Source: Rhodobacter sp.
Lineage (GTDB): Bacteria; Pseudomonadota; Alphaproteobacteria; Rhodobacterales; Rhodobacteraceae
Direction of reading: 5' to 3'
Length of the DNA stretch: 58,702 nt
Assembly (NCBI GenBank): GCA_022824145.1
Contig: JAJEAY010000105.1
Coordinates: 1-58,702, forward strand
Below, piece after piece: positions 1-8,225 of the stretch. The notes beneath the pieces were generated by a model. That model made no database searches. It was not told the origin of the DNA and saw only the letters and a program-made list of their open reading frames with translations. Positions within the stretch are counted from its first letter, which is position 1. Each line of letters starts with the position of its first letter. A program made the position numbers and the translations under genes.

Positions 1-417
1 GACATTGTCCGGACCGAAGCGGACGCGATGGATACGGATGGGATGGCCGGTTGCTGCCGGAACCTGCACCCAATGCCAGCCCCTATGGCAATGACCACTG
101 ACCTCCGCCTTTGGTTTCCTGCCTGACCGGGCAAGTCCAGCGACATGTCCGCGGCATTGAGAAATTTCTCCGGAACCACCTGCGCTTTCTTCCAGATTGG
201 ATGTCTGACCGAGCTTCCGGCATACGCAGCGAGGCATTCAAATGACGGCTTCCCGATGGACGTTTGTCGGACGGATTCGCGGCATCAAGGCGCGTTGTCA
301 CGTTGCGAGTGCAGCTGATGGTCCGGTGCCAGCTTGAGAGCCTGACCAGGATTCAGGCTCTGAGTTCAGTTCCCGTGATGCTGCGGGTGTTGAATTGAAC
401 ACTTGTTCAGATAATGG
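1..417. other. No recognisable gene at the left edge
   Basis: I find no convincing coding region here. The short open frames on either strand resemble no family I know and lack good ribosome-binding sites. The minus-strand frame over about 1-80 has a faintly protein-like composition (GWHWVQVP) and could be a gene end or start cut by the window edge, but this cannot be decided from the sequence. The last 100 bases are presumably the promoter region of the TetR gene that follows. Confidence 0.4.
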
Positions 418-423
418 TTGCTT

Positions 424-1011
424 ATGGCCCGCAGGAGTGGATCGCATTCGAATATTACCGGACCTCGCATCAGGGAGGCCGCAGCGGTCCTGTTCGCGCG
501 GGATGGATATGCCGCCGTATCCATGCGTCAGATCGCATCTGCCGTGGATGTACAGGTCGGAACACTCTATCTCTATACCCCTGACAAGCAGACGCTCCTG
601 TTCGATCTCATGCGCAGCCACATGGAAGAGCTGCTGGATGCCTGGTTCAGCCTGCCAAAGATGAAGTTGCCTCTGGATCAACTGGAGAACTTCTGCCGGT
701 TTCATATCGCTCACCATCTGGAGCGCATGGACGGCACGTTCATATCCTACATGGAGCTGCGTAACCTTGAGCCGCAGAACCATGCGGTAGTCGCTGATCT
801 AAGGGGACGCTATGAGGATGAACTTGAAGCGATCCTGAAATCGGGCGTCACGTCCGGACAGTTTACGGTTCCGGACACCCGTCTCGCGACGATGGCGCTG
901 ATCGCGATGCTGACCGGCATCAACACCTGGTTCCGCTCGGATGGAAGGCTGAGCTGCGAGCGGGTTACTGAAACATACTGGAGTATGGTGCGGCAGCTTG
1001 TAGGAGCGTGA
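424..1011 (+). CDS. TetR/AcrR family transcriptional regulator
   Basis: A one-domain repressor of about 195 residues. The N-terminal 60 residues form the TetR helix-turn-helix: a first helix IREAAAVLFARDGY, then VSMRQIASAVDVQVGTLYLY, followed by the typical aromatic/D-K-Q-T-L-L boundary. The remainder (LDQLENFCRFHIAHHLE, TYWSMVRQLVGA) is an all-helical ligand-binding and dimerisation domain, which does not reveal the inducer. A TTG at 418 opens the frame, but the ATG at 424 (MARRSG) is the more natural start. No divergent gene is visible on the left, so the target is unknown. The glutamate dehydrogenase 400 bases downstream is a possible but unproven target. Confidence 0.85.
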   Translation: MARRSGSHSNITGPRIREAAAVLFARDGYAAVSMRQIASAVDVQVGTLYLYTPDKQTLLFDLMRSHMEELLDAWFSLPKMKLPLDQLENFCRFHIAHHLERMDGTFISYMELRNLEPQNHAVVADLRGRYEDELEAILKSGVTSGQFTVPDTRLATMALIAMLTGINTWFRSDGRLSCERVTETYWSMVRQLVGA

Positions 1012-1418
1012 GTCGGGAAGGTTCCATTGATCTGTGTGCACCGACCTTGCCCGCGCCGTCGAAAGTTGGCTGCTTTCCGTTGGAGGCAGACGGAATCCGC
1101 ATCGCTGGAGAAGTGAGGAATCCGGCTTTCGGGAGACTTCCGTTGTTGGGGATCCGCTACGTCAATCCGGCATGAAACGGTCTCCTCAGCGCTTGACTCC
1201 CGGAGCATGCCCCGCCTGCCTGAAAAAAGGGAATCCGGGAATCGGGCCGGGCTTTGTCACCTGTCCGATGACCGCCCGGATCTGAATTGGGATCAGACGG
1301 GAATGTGCTGGAATTGAAGGATTGATATTGGACGGCTTCAGGCTCATGCTGGGATATGCAGTGGCGTACCGCAACAGTCACAAGGCAATCAGTGGATTTA
1401 GCGATCAGCGAGGAAAAT
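1012..1418. other. Intergenic region, no gene seen
   Basis: About 400 bases between the TetR gene and the dehydrogenase. Open frames on both strands are short and featureless. The 3' part must hold the dehydrogenase promoter; I cannot identify a clear -35/-10 pair or a terminator. Confidence 0.5.
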
Positions 1419-2855
1419 ATGAGCAATACTGCAGCAAATGAGCCAACTTTCCGTGAATCCGTGGATCTGATGTTCAACAGAGCGGTAGCGCTCATGGATC
1501 TGCCGCCCGGTCTGGAAGAGAAGATACGTGTCTGCAATGCAACCTATACAGTTCGGTTCGGAGTGCGGCTTCGCGGCCAGATCCAGACGTTCGTCGGATA
1601 CCGTTCGGTTCATTCGGATCACATGGAACCCGTAAAGGGAGGAATTCGCTACGCGACTAGCGTAAACCAGGACGAGGTCGAGGCGCTGGCGGCATTGATG
1701 ACATACAAATGCGCTCTGGTTGAAGCGCCCTTCGGAGGATCAAAAGGCGGGCTTTGCATAGACCCACGGAAATTCGAGGAATACGAGCTGGAAATGATAA
1801 CGCGTCGCTTCGCATACGAATTGGCGAAGCGTGATCTGATCAATCCTTCTCAAAACGTTCCAGCACCCGATATGGGAACCGGGGAACGCGAAATGTCGTG
1901 GATCGCCGACCAATACGGCAGAATGAACACAACAGACATCAACGCCCGCGCCTGCGTAACCGGCAAACCGCCGCACGCTGGCGGAATCGCAGGTCGAGTC
2001 GAGGCGACTGGCCGCGGCGTGCAATACGCGCTGCGTGAGTTCTTCCGGCATCCGGAGGACATCGCAAAAGCCGGCCTGAGCGGGACGCTTGACGGCAAAA
2101 CGGTTGTTGTCCAAGGGTTCGGAAATGTTGGTTACCATGCCGCGAAATTCCTCGCGGAGGAAGACGGATCCATAATCGTTGGCATCATTGAACGCGACGG
2201 CGCGCTTGTCGACGACAGCGGGCTTGATGTCGAGGCAGTACGCAACTGGATCGCAAATCACGGCGGCGTTCGCGGATATGCTGACGGGACATATGTCGAA
2301 GACGGCGCGAAAGTGCTCGAACATGAATGCGACATCCTGATTCCGGCGGCGCTGGAGGGTGTGATTCACTTGGACAACGCGAACGAGATCAAGGCTCCAC
2401 TGATCATCGAGGCGGCGAACGGACCAGTGACCGCCAATGCGGACGAGATACTTCGGAAAAAGGGTGCAGTGATCATCCCCGATATGTATGCGAATGCAGG
2501 TGGCGTGACGGTCAGCTACTTCGAATGGGTCAAGAACCTGTCGCACATCCGATTCGGTCGAATGGGTCGGCGCCAGGAAGAGGCACGGCATCAGTTGATC
2601 GTGGATGAACTGCATAGGCTCGACGAGCAGCTCGGCGATGCCTGGTCGATGACTCCGGACTTCAAGGAAAAATACCTTCGTGGAGCGGATGAGCTTGAAC
2701 TCGTGCGCTCGGGTCTCGATGACACCATGCGCATCGCTTACCAATCCTGTTCACAGGTCTGGAACGAACGTGACGATGTGAGCGACCTGCGCACTGCCAG
2801 CTACTTGGTGGCGATCGATCGTGTTGCCACAAGCTATCGCGCCAAAGGTCTCTAG
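1419..2855 (+). CDS. gdhA: Glu/Leu/Phe/Val dehydrogenase (glutamate dehydrogenase type)
   Basis: A 478-residue amino-acid dehydrogenase that interconverts glutamate and 2-oxoglutarate plus ammonia with NAD(P) in the cytosol. The first domain shows the family signature: KGGIRY (substrate lysine near residue 73), LMTYKCALVEAPFGGSKGG (lysines near 97 and 109, the latter catalytic) and PAPDMGTGEREM. The second domain has the dinucleotide motif VVVQGFGNVG and ends with the family's NPSYFEW-like element VSYFEWVKN. The frame is open back to 1356, but the ATG at 1419 follows AGGA and gives the usual length. The GFA-like gene starts 10 bases after the stop, so they are probably co-transcribed. Preference for Glu over Leu/Phe/Val cannot be fixed from sequence alone. 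Confidence 0.9.
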   Translation: MSNTAANEPTFRESVDLMFNRAVALMDLPPGLEEKIRVCNATYTVRFGVRLRGQIQTFVGYRSVHSDHMEPVKGGIRYATSVNQDEVEALAALMTYKCALVEAPFGGSKGGLCIDPRKFEEYELEMITRRFAYELAKRDLINPSQNVPAPDMGTGEREMSWIADQYGRMNTTDINARACVTGKPPHAGGIAGRVEATGRGVQYALREFFRHPEDIAKAGLSGTLDGKTVVVQGFGNVGYHAAKFLAEEDGSIIVGIIERDGALVDDSGLDVEAVRNWIANHGGVRGYADGTYVEDGAKVLEHECDILIPAALEGVIHLDNANEIKAPLIIEAANGPVTANADEILRKKGAVIIPDMYANAGGVTVSYFEWVKNLSHIRFGRMGRRQEEARHQLIVDELHRLDEQLGDAWSMTPDFKEKYLRGADELELVRSGLDDTMRIAYQSCSQVWNERDDVSDLRTASYLVAIDRVATSYRAKGL

Positions 2856-2865
2856 GGAAGTCCTT

Positions 2866-3456
2866 ATGGTCACGGTTGACGCCAGGCTGTCGTGCCGATG
2901 CGGCAAGGTGCAGGGATACCTGCGCGGAGCGTCGGCACGGAACGGAAGCCACGTCCTCTGCCATTGCAGCGACTGTCAGGCGTTCGCAGCCTTTCTGGAA
3001 GTGCCCGGGATACTTGACCGGAACGGTGGCACCGCGATTTACCAGACTCTTCCGGGGAGGATGGTATTTGAACAGGGAAGCGAGCTTCTGCGGCCGATTC
3101 GGCTGTCGGAGACCGGAATATTGCGGTGGTATGCAGGCTGTTGCCGCACTCCTCTTGGCAACATGCCTGCCACGCCGAAGTTCCGATTCATCGGAGTTCC
3201 TCTTGCAGCCCTGCCCGGAGTTCAAGGCGCACTCGGTCCTCCGATCGGCAGTTTTTTCAGCGGCGAAGCTCCCGAAGGCACTCGCCCGCCAGCGGACTTC
3301 GGTCTGTTCCGCGTCGGTCGCCGCGCGGCCATCCGACACTTGGCGAGCGCAATCGGTCTCGCACCGAAAGGCTCGCCCTTCTTCTCCAATGGCAAACCTG
3401 TTGCCGCTCCTCAGCTCCTGACCGGCGATTGGCGCAGCAAAGCGCTCGGTACATGA
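2866..3456 (+). CDS. GFA-like / DUF6151 family cysteine-rich protein
   Basis: A 196-residue protein with a cysteine pattern like glutathione-dependent formaldehyde-activating (GFA, Mss4-fold) zinc proteins: SCRCGKVQG near the start, then CHCSDCQAF, and later CCRTPLGN. In GFA proteins such cysteines bind structural and catalytic zinc. This length and the C-terminal half match the DUF6151 subgroup better than true Gfa, and no function is established for it. The start is the ATG at 2866 preceded by AGGGAAG, 10 bases after the dehydrogenase stop, which points to a two-gene operon. Assigning a formaldehyde role would be speculation. Confidence 0.75.
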   Translation: MVTVDARLSCRCGKVQGYLRGASARNGSHVLCHCSDCQAFAAFLEVPGILDRNGGTAIYQTLPGRMVFEQGSELLRPIRLSETGILRWYAGCCRTPLGNMPATPKFRFIGVPLAALPGVQGALGPPIGSFFSGEAPEGTRPPADFGLFRVGRRAAIRHLASAIGLAPKGSPFFSNGKPVAAPQLLTGDWRSKALGT

Positions 3457-3657
3457 GTCTTCCGTGAAGGAGGCTTCGCCGCAGACTGGGTTTCCATATC
3501 GGCTTCGTCCTTGTGAAGTAACTGAATTCAGTTTGCTCTTCGGCTGTCGGACGGCTATGCACATGAGGCTCGTATTATCGAATGCGAAGATCGAGTCGTC
3601 GATGCTCGAACCCGATTCAGCCGATGATCATGGGAACCGCCAATTCGCTCAAGGCCA

Positions 3658-4650
3658 ATGCAGGACGCACAGCACAGCTCCGACCCGAAACTGCCCGGCT
3701 GGAATCATGTGCCGGAAGTGCCTATCGAGGTGTCGCCTTTTTTCACTTGGCCGCCGAATCCGATGCGGATGCTGGGCTGGGTATCCGCCCGGTGGTTCCG
3801 GATTGCCGAGAACTCGATCCTGACCGTCCTGGCATTGGTCTGCTGGCTATGGTTTCAGCCCTCCCTTGAAGTGACGAAGTCGCTCTCATGGGACTGGATA
3901 GGGGCTCTCCTGATTCGCAACCTGGCATTGATGACCATAGTTGCCGGTGGACTGCACTGGTTCTTCTATCGGGCCAAACTGCAGGGAGACCGACTGAAAT
4001 TCGATCCTCGTGACCTGATGGTGAAGGGGCGTCAGTTCACATTTGGCGGGCAGGTTCGCGACAACATGTTCTGGACTCTGATCAGCGGAGTGGGAACCTG
4101 GACCGCATACGAGGTGCTGCTGTTCTGGGCGATGGGTAACGGTTGGGCACCGGCGCTGACGTGGTCGGACAGTCCGGTTTGGTTCGTCGCGCTGTTCCTG
4201 CTGACGCCAGTTTGGATTTCTCTGCATTTTTACTGGATCCATCGGGCGCTTCACTGGGGTCCGCTCTATCGAATCGCGCACGCCCTGCACCATCGGAACG
4301 TCAATGTCGGCCCGTGGTCGGGACTGTCGATGCATCCGGTGGAGCATGTCCTTTTCTTCAGTTCGGTCCTCATTCATTTCGTTGTTCCAACAGGCCCGGT
4401 GCACATCCTGTTTCATATGCAGCACCAGGCGCTGACCGCCGCAACGTCCCATACAGGATTCGAGAACCTTTTGGTGAACGACAAACGGCGGCTTTCGCTC
4501 GGGACGTTCCACCATCAGATGCATCACAGGTATTTCGAGGTGAATTACGGAAACCTCGAGATGCCGTGGGACAGGTGGTTCGGAACTTTTCACGACGGAA
4601 CGGTCGATGCACATGAGAGGCTCAGGGACCGGCGGCAGCGCCGGGCCTGA
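3658..4650 (+). CDS. Sterol desaturase / fatty acid hydroxylase family membrane protein
   Basis: A 330-residue di-iron membrane oxygenase. Hydrophobic segments lie near residues 50-68, 80-100, 135-158 and 172-192. The histidine boxes of the superfamily are all present: HFYWIHRALHW (190-200), HALHHRN (208-214), HPVEH (226-230) and HHQMHH (285-290). The C-terminal EMPWDRWFGTFHDG is also typical. These enzymes hydroxylate or desaturate lipid-linked carbon chains at the membrane using O2. The substrate is not identifiable; sterol, carotenoid or fatty-acyl chains are all possible. The ATG at 3658 is chosen because the conserved region starts about 25 residues later and the preceding 200 bases are non-coding. 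No obvious operon partner. Confidence 0.85.
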   Translation: MQDAQHSSDPKLPGWNHVPEVPIEVSPFFTWPPNPMRMLGWVSARWFRIAENSILTVLALVCWLWFQPSLEVTKSLSWDWIGALLIRNLALMTIVAGGLHWFFYRAKLQGDRLKFDPRDLMVKGRQFTFGGQVRDNMFWTLISGVGTWTAYEVLLFWAMGNGWAPALTWSDSPVWFVALFLLTPVWISLHFYWIHRALHWGPLYRIAHALHHRNVNVGPWSGLSMHPVEHVLFFSSVLIHFVVPTGPVHILFHMQHQALTAATSHTGFENLLVNDKRRLSLGTFHHQMHHRYFEVNYGNLEMPWDRWFGTFHDGTVDAHERLRDRRQRRA

Positions 4651-4792
4651 ATTCACTGAGGCAGCCGTTCACCCCTCTCCGGAATTTCAGCTTGGCTGAA
4701 CTGGCAGCCCCCGATGGGAGAGTCCTGCGGATTCCAGCCCCTTACGGTCGGCAGTGAAATTCGGATCCCTGTGAACGACGCATTCTTCGATG

Positions 4793-5680
4793 TCATTCTT
4801 CGGCGGTCTGCACATTCTCTTGGCCAAATGCCGCTACCAGCGAACAGTCGAGACCCAGGAATCCCGCTTCCGCCGCCGCCTCCGCGCGGGCAAGGGCGGC
4901 AGAGACGACCTGATGTCCGGATCCGTTGGATGCGGCTAGGCCTTTCATCAGGCGCATGTCCTTTATTCCGTTGGCAAGGGTGAAGTTGGCGGAGGCGGCG
5001 CCGACGCCGGCCAGAGCTTTCCCGATTGGCGGAATCCGGGTCTTCGCCGCGCCGATCGCTCCGGAACTGTCCGCAAGGATGTCCAGGGCCAGATCCTTGT
5101 CCACGCCGTTCCCAAGCGCCAGACCAAGCGCCTCTCCAAGCGCATTCCAGTAAACCATCAACGGCAGGTTGATAGCCAGTTTCATTGCGGCTCCTGTCCC
5201 GGCAGGGCCGAGATGTTCAAGCCGTCTCGTCAACTTTCGCAGCACAGGGCGCACCGCTTCGAATGTCTGGCGGTCTCCTCCCACGAGACCAAGAAGCTTT
5301 CCGTTTCGTGCCGGACCAACGGTTCCGCCAACCGGACATTCAAGAAACCGGCCGCCTCGTTCCCTCACGGCCGATTCCAGAGTCTGTGCCCGGTGCGGCG
5401 ACATTGTGCACATTTCGATAATCACCTGACCCTCAAGGGATGCCTCCAGCAATCCATTCCTGCCAAAATATACAGCGTCGATGGCGGTGTCGTCGGCCAG
5501 AACGGACAGTACGAGTCCTGCCCGCGAGACAGTTTGGGCCGGGCTGTTGGCAACGAGTACGTTGGCCAGGCCATCTGCCTTCCCTTGCGTACGGTTCCAG
5601 ACCGCCAGTTCCTCTCCTTCGTCGATGAGGCGTTCAGCGATGGCCCGTCCCATTCTGCCAAGACCTGTGATTCCGATCAT
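4793..5680 (-). CDS. NAD(P)-dependent beta-hydroxyacid dehydrogenase (3-hydroxyisobutyrate dehydrogenase family)
   Basis: A 295-residue beta-hydroxyacid dehydrogenase. It begins with the Rossmann motif MIGITGLGRMG, has the substrate-binding element ECPVGGTVGPARNG and the catalytic lysine in GTGAAMKLAINL. The family oxidises beta-hydroxyacids such as 3-hydroxyisobutyrate, tartronate semialdehyde or L-serine. The frame is open further upstream, but the ATG at 5680 starts directly at the Rossmann strand and follows GGGAG. It is transcribed away from the GntR gene, with about 180 bases between the two starts, so it is a likely target of that regulator. A second paralogue (11334) lies at the other end of the same module. 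Confidence 0.88.
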   Translation of the reverse strand: MIGITGLGRMGRAIAERLIDEGEELAVWNRTQGKADGLANVLVANSPAQTVSRAGLVLSVLADDTAIDAVYFGRNGLLEASLEGQVIIEMCTMSPHRAQTLESAVRERGGRFLECPVGGTVGPARNGKLLGLVGGDRQTFEAVRPVLRKLTRRLEHLGPAGTGAAMKLAINLPLMVYWNALGEALGLALGNGVDKDLALDILADSSGAIGAAKTRIPPIGKALAGVGAASANFTLANGIKDMRLMKGLAASNGSGHQVVSAALARAEAAAEAGFLGLDCSLVAAFGQENVQTAEE

Positions 5681-5828
5681 TGCGCATGCTCCCGTATCTG
5701 TTGCGCGCGCCCGCCGTAAGGCAGGCAAGGCGGCTGCAACCGTTAAGTGGCCCGCTTGAGTCACCGTTGCCTGAAGTCCTGCAACAGAGTTCTGACGCGA
5801 CAGAGGTTGACATAGCCAAGCGAGCAGA

Positions 5829-5841
5829 ACAACAATGTTGT
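5829..5841. promoter_or_regulatory. Candidate operator palindrome between divergent genes
   Basis: A perfect dyad, ACAACA-A-TGTTGT, lies 18 bases before the GntR start codon, and a TTGACA hexamer (5807-5812) precedes it by 16 bases. Its size and place suit an autoregulatory site of the FCD-type GntR regulator encoded next door, overlapping the -10 region. Binding is an inference from position only. Confidence 0.35.
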
Positions 5842-5859
5842 GGAATATGAGGCACTCGA

Positions 5860-6510
5860 ATGACTGACAACCTGATGCGCCACAAAATCTTCCGTGCCCT
5901 AAGGCAGGAAATCCTCGCCTGCAACATCAGGCCGGGGGAAGAGGTGAGGGAATTCGAGCTTGCGCAGAGGTTCGGCGTGTCGAAGTCACCGATTCGGGAC
6001 GCGCTCCAGAAGCTTGAGTTCGAAGGATTGGTGGAGATTGTCCCGCGCAAGGGGCATCGGGTGACGCCGATTTCGGTTTCCGATGCAGAGGACATGCTGG
6101 ATCTGCGCCAAATCCTCGAATCAGGTGCTTTGCGCCACGCCGTGAAGGCCAGCGAGCAGGCATTGAGTTCACTGGACGTGCTGCGCGAGGCCGATACGGA
6201 CGACCTCGACGGCTTCTCGGAATACAACCGCAGGTTTCATCTTCGGCTCTGCGAACTGACCGGCAACCGCAGGCTGTCAGATACAATGGCAAGGCTGATG
6301 GAAAACTACGACCGGCTCTGCGTCGTTTCACTGACCTCACTGCGCGACGTGACCGGTGGCATGTCCACGGCGCTTGAGGACCACAACGCCATCATCGATG
6401 CGCTGCAGTCGCGAAACGCGGCGGCCGCGATCCGGGCTTCAGCACGTCACCTGAAAAAGTCTCGGGGGCAGATAATGCGTGGCCTTGAGAGCCGGTCGAT
6501 CATCGCGTGA
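5860..6510 (+). CDS. GntR family (FadR subfamily, FCD domain) transcriptional regulator
   Basis: A 216-residue regulator. Residues 7-75 are the winged helix typical of GntR proteins: IFRALRQEILACNIRPGEEV, ELAQRFGVSKSPIRDALQKL, EGLVEIVPRKGHRV. Residues 80-205 form an FCD effector domain: DMLDLRQILESGALR, FHLRLCELTGNRRL, DHNAIIDALQSRN, with the Asp/His residues that bind metal and a carboxylate ligand in this family. It stands head to head with a hydroxyacid dehydrogenase and directly upstream of an ABC importer operon. Control of both by a carboxylic acid is therefore the natural reading (inference). Start: ATG at 5860. Confidence 0.9.
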   Translation: MTDNLMRHKIFRALRQEILACNIRPGEEVREFELAQRFGVSKSPIRDALQKLEFEGLVEIVPRKGHRVTPISVSDAEDMLDLRQILESGALRHAVKASEQALSSLDVLREADTDDLDGFSEYNRRFHLRLCELTGNRRLSDTMARLMENYDRLCVVSLTSLRDVTGGMSTALEDHNAIIDALQSRNAAAAIRASARHLKKSRGQIMRGLESRSIIA

Positions 6511-6551
6511 TATCCTGACATCAATAAATTGCTTGCGTTCTGAGATATCAC
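6507..6551. promoter_or_regulatory. Spaced inverted repeat upstream of the ABC importer genes
   Basis: GTGATATC (6507-6514) and its exact complement GATATCAC (6544-6551) are separated by 29 bases, AT-rich in their first part. The left arm overlaps the gntR stop codon and the right arm lies 55 bases before the ATPase start. It could be a pair of half-sites for the adjacent regulator or a long hairpin between the regulator and transporter genes. The lack of a T-run argues against a classical terminator. Confidence 0.3.
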
Positions 6552-6606
6552 AAGTCAGAACAGTCGAGCCATTTGGCACTTCAGACCGAATCAAGAAGGA
6601 GGAGTC

Positions 6607-7377
6607 ATGGGGGCGGGGTCGGAACCAGAAGCCGTCATTTCCGGTCGCGGTGTCTGCAAGGCTTTCGCCGATGGTTCCGTGGTTGCCATCGAAAGCGCGG
6701 ACATTTCGGTTCAAAAAGGATCCTTTGTGTCGCTGGTTGGACCTTCGGGCTGCGGCAAGTCCACCCTGCTAAGGCTGATCGCCGGTCTCATTGACGCGAC
6801 TTCCGGCGAACTGCATGTCCATGACCAACTCGTTTCGGCGCCCCGCCAGGATGTCGGCATGATGTTCCAGCGCGCGACACTTCTGGATTGGAGAACTTCG
6901 GTCGAAAACGTGCTGCTGCCCACCGAACTCCAGGGCGCGGTGACGGATGCTGACCGCAAACGCGCCCTTGAGCTTCTGACATTGGTGGGGCTGGAAGAGT
7001 TCGCGTTCTCGTTTCCGGCCCAGCTGTCGGGAGGAATGCGGCAGCGGGTGGCGCTTGCGCGCCTGCTTCAGACCGGGGCGGACGTTCTTCTTCTGGACGA
7101 GCCATTCGGGGCGCTCGACGAGTTCACCAGGGAACGGCTGAATCTCGAGCTCCTGCGAATCGTCGCGGATATCCAGGCGACGACCGTGTTCGTGACCCAC
7201 AACATCGCCGAAGCGATATTCCTGGCTGACCAGGTCTACGTGATGACACCCCGTCCCGGCAGGATCGCCAGCATCGTGGACGTCGGGTTCGGGCGGCCAC
7301 GGGAACTTTCGCTGCAGACCACCCCTGAGTTCAATCGCCTCGTCGAAGAGGTGCGTGTCACCCTTGGGGCGCTGTGA
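6607..7377 (+). CDS. ABC importer ATP-binding protein (NitT/TauT/SsuB type)
   Basis: A 256-residue nucleotide-binding subunit of an importer for a small organic anion. All ATPase motifs are seen: Walker A GPSGCGKST (45-53), the Q-loop in MMFQRATLLDW, the signature LSGGMRQRV, Walker B VLLLDEPFG, the D-loop GALDEFTR and the switch histidine in TVFVTHNIAEA. The DW after the Q-loop and the C-terminal TPRPGRIASIVDV are characteristic of the nitrate/sulfonate/taurine group. The ATG at 6607 follows AGGAGGAGT. It is translationally coupled to the first permease at GTGATGG. Substrate cannot be read from this subunit. Confidence 0.92.
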   Translation: MGAGSEPEAVISGRGVCKAFADGSVVAIESADISVQKGSFVSLVGPSGCGKSTLLRLIAGLIDATSGELHVHDQLVSAPRQDVGMMFQRATLLDWRTSVENVLLPTELQGAVTDADRKRALELLTLVGLEEFAFSFPAQLSGGMRQRVALARLLQTGADVLLLDEPFGALDEFTRERLNLELLRIVADIQATTVFVTHNIAEAIFLADQVYVMTPRPGRIASIVDVGFGRPRELSLQTTPEFNRLVEEVRVTLGAL

Positions 7378-8225
7378 TGGCGGCTGGAAGCGGCAATCCG
7401 AACAGAACGCTGGTCCGGGTGCTGGCCCATTCAGCCATCTTTTTCGGGCTTCTGGCGGCTTGGGAGACCGGATCGCGCGTCGGCTACCTCGACCCGCTGT
7501 TCTACCCGCGTCCAAGTGACATTCTGGCGTCCTTCGGACGGATCTACGTCACTCAGGGCAATGTCTGGTGGCATCTCTACACAAGCCTGTCTTTGGTTCT
7601 GATGGGGTTCATCGGCGGCTCGGCGCTCGGCGTCACGCTCGGTGGACTTGTCGGACTGAATCCTGTCGTGCGCAGATTCCTGCAGCCATACGTGATCGTA
7701 CTGGAGGCAACGCCCCGTATCGCGCTCGCCCCGCTGCTGATCGCGGCGCTTGGATTCGGAGCCGGTTCGAAAACCGCAATTATCATGCTGGTGTGTTTCT
7801 TCGCGCCATTCATCAACACTTTGTCGGGAGTCGTGAACGTAGACGAGGACAGGCTGGAACTGTTTCGGTCGCTCGGCGCCTCGAAAATGCAGATCCTCCG
7901 AAAGCTGGTGTTGCCGGACGCCGTGCCCGTTATCATGGCAGGCGAGCGTCTCGCGCTGACCGCAGCCCTGTCAGGCGTTCTGGTTGCCGAATTCATCCAG
8001 CGTGACAAGGGCATCGGAGCCCTGATCCTGACCTATACGCGCAATCTCAACATGGCTTCCGCGTTTGCCTGCATATTCACCCTTACAGTTGTCGGATTCC
8101 TCATCTTCCGGGGCATGGAGCTTCTGGACCATCGAATCGCATACTGGAACCGCGCAGCCGACATGGCGCGCGTCGGTGCGCGTCGCCGGGCTGACTGGCA
8201 GTCAAGGGGAGCGTTAAGCCAATGA
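7377..8225 (+). CDS. ABC importer permease, TauC/SsuC family (first)
   Basis: An inner-membrane permease of about 282 residues with roughly six hydrophobic segments. It carries the ATPase-docking EAA loop LELFRSLGASKMQILRKLVL in the middle of the C-terminal half. The N-terminal PLFYPRPSDILASFGRIY is typical of the nitrate/sulfonate/taurine permease family. The ATG at 7377 shares one base with the ATPase stop; a GTG at 7374 would also fit and gives a 4-base overlap. Having two different permeases (this and the next gene) suggests a heterodimeric channel, whereas classical SsuC/TauC are homodimers. Confidence 0.9.
   Translation: MAAGSGNPNRTLVRVLAHSAIFFGLLAAWETGSRVGYLDPLFYPRPSDILASFGRIYVTQGNVWWHLYTSLSLVLMGFIGGSALGVTLGGLVGLNPVVRRFLQPYVIVLEATPRIALAPLLIAALGFGAGSKTAIIMLVCFFAPFINTLSGVVNVDEDRLELFRSLGASKMQILRKLVLPDAVPVIMAGERLALTAALSGVLVAEFIQRDKGIGALILTYTRNLNMASAFACIFTLTVVGFLIFRGMELLDHRIAYWNRAADMARVGARRRADWQSRGALSQ

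Noticed and set aside
1740-2744. 334-codon minus-strand frame inside the glutamate dehydrogenase gene
   Set aside because: It lies antisense to a certain gene and shows no recognisable family or ribosome-binding site.
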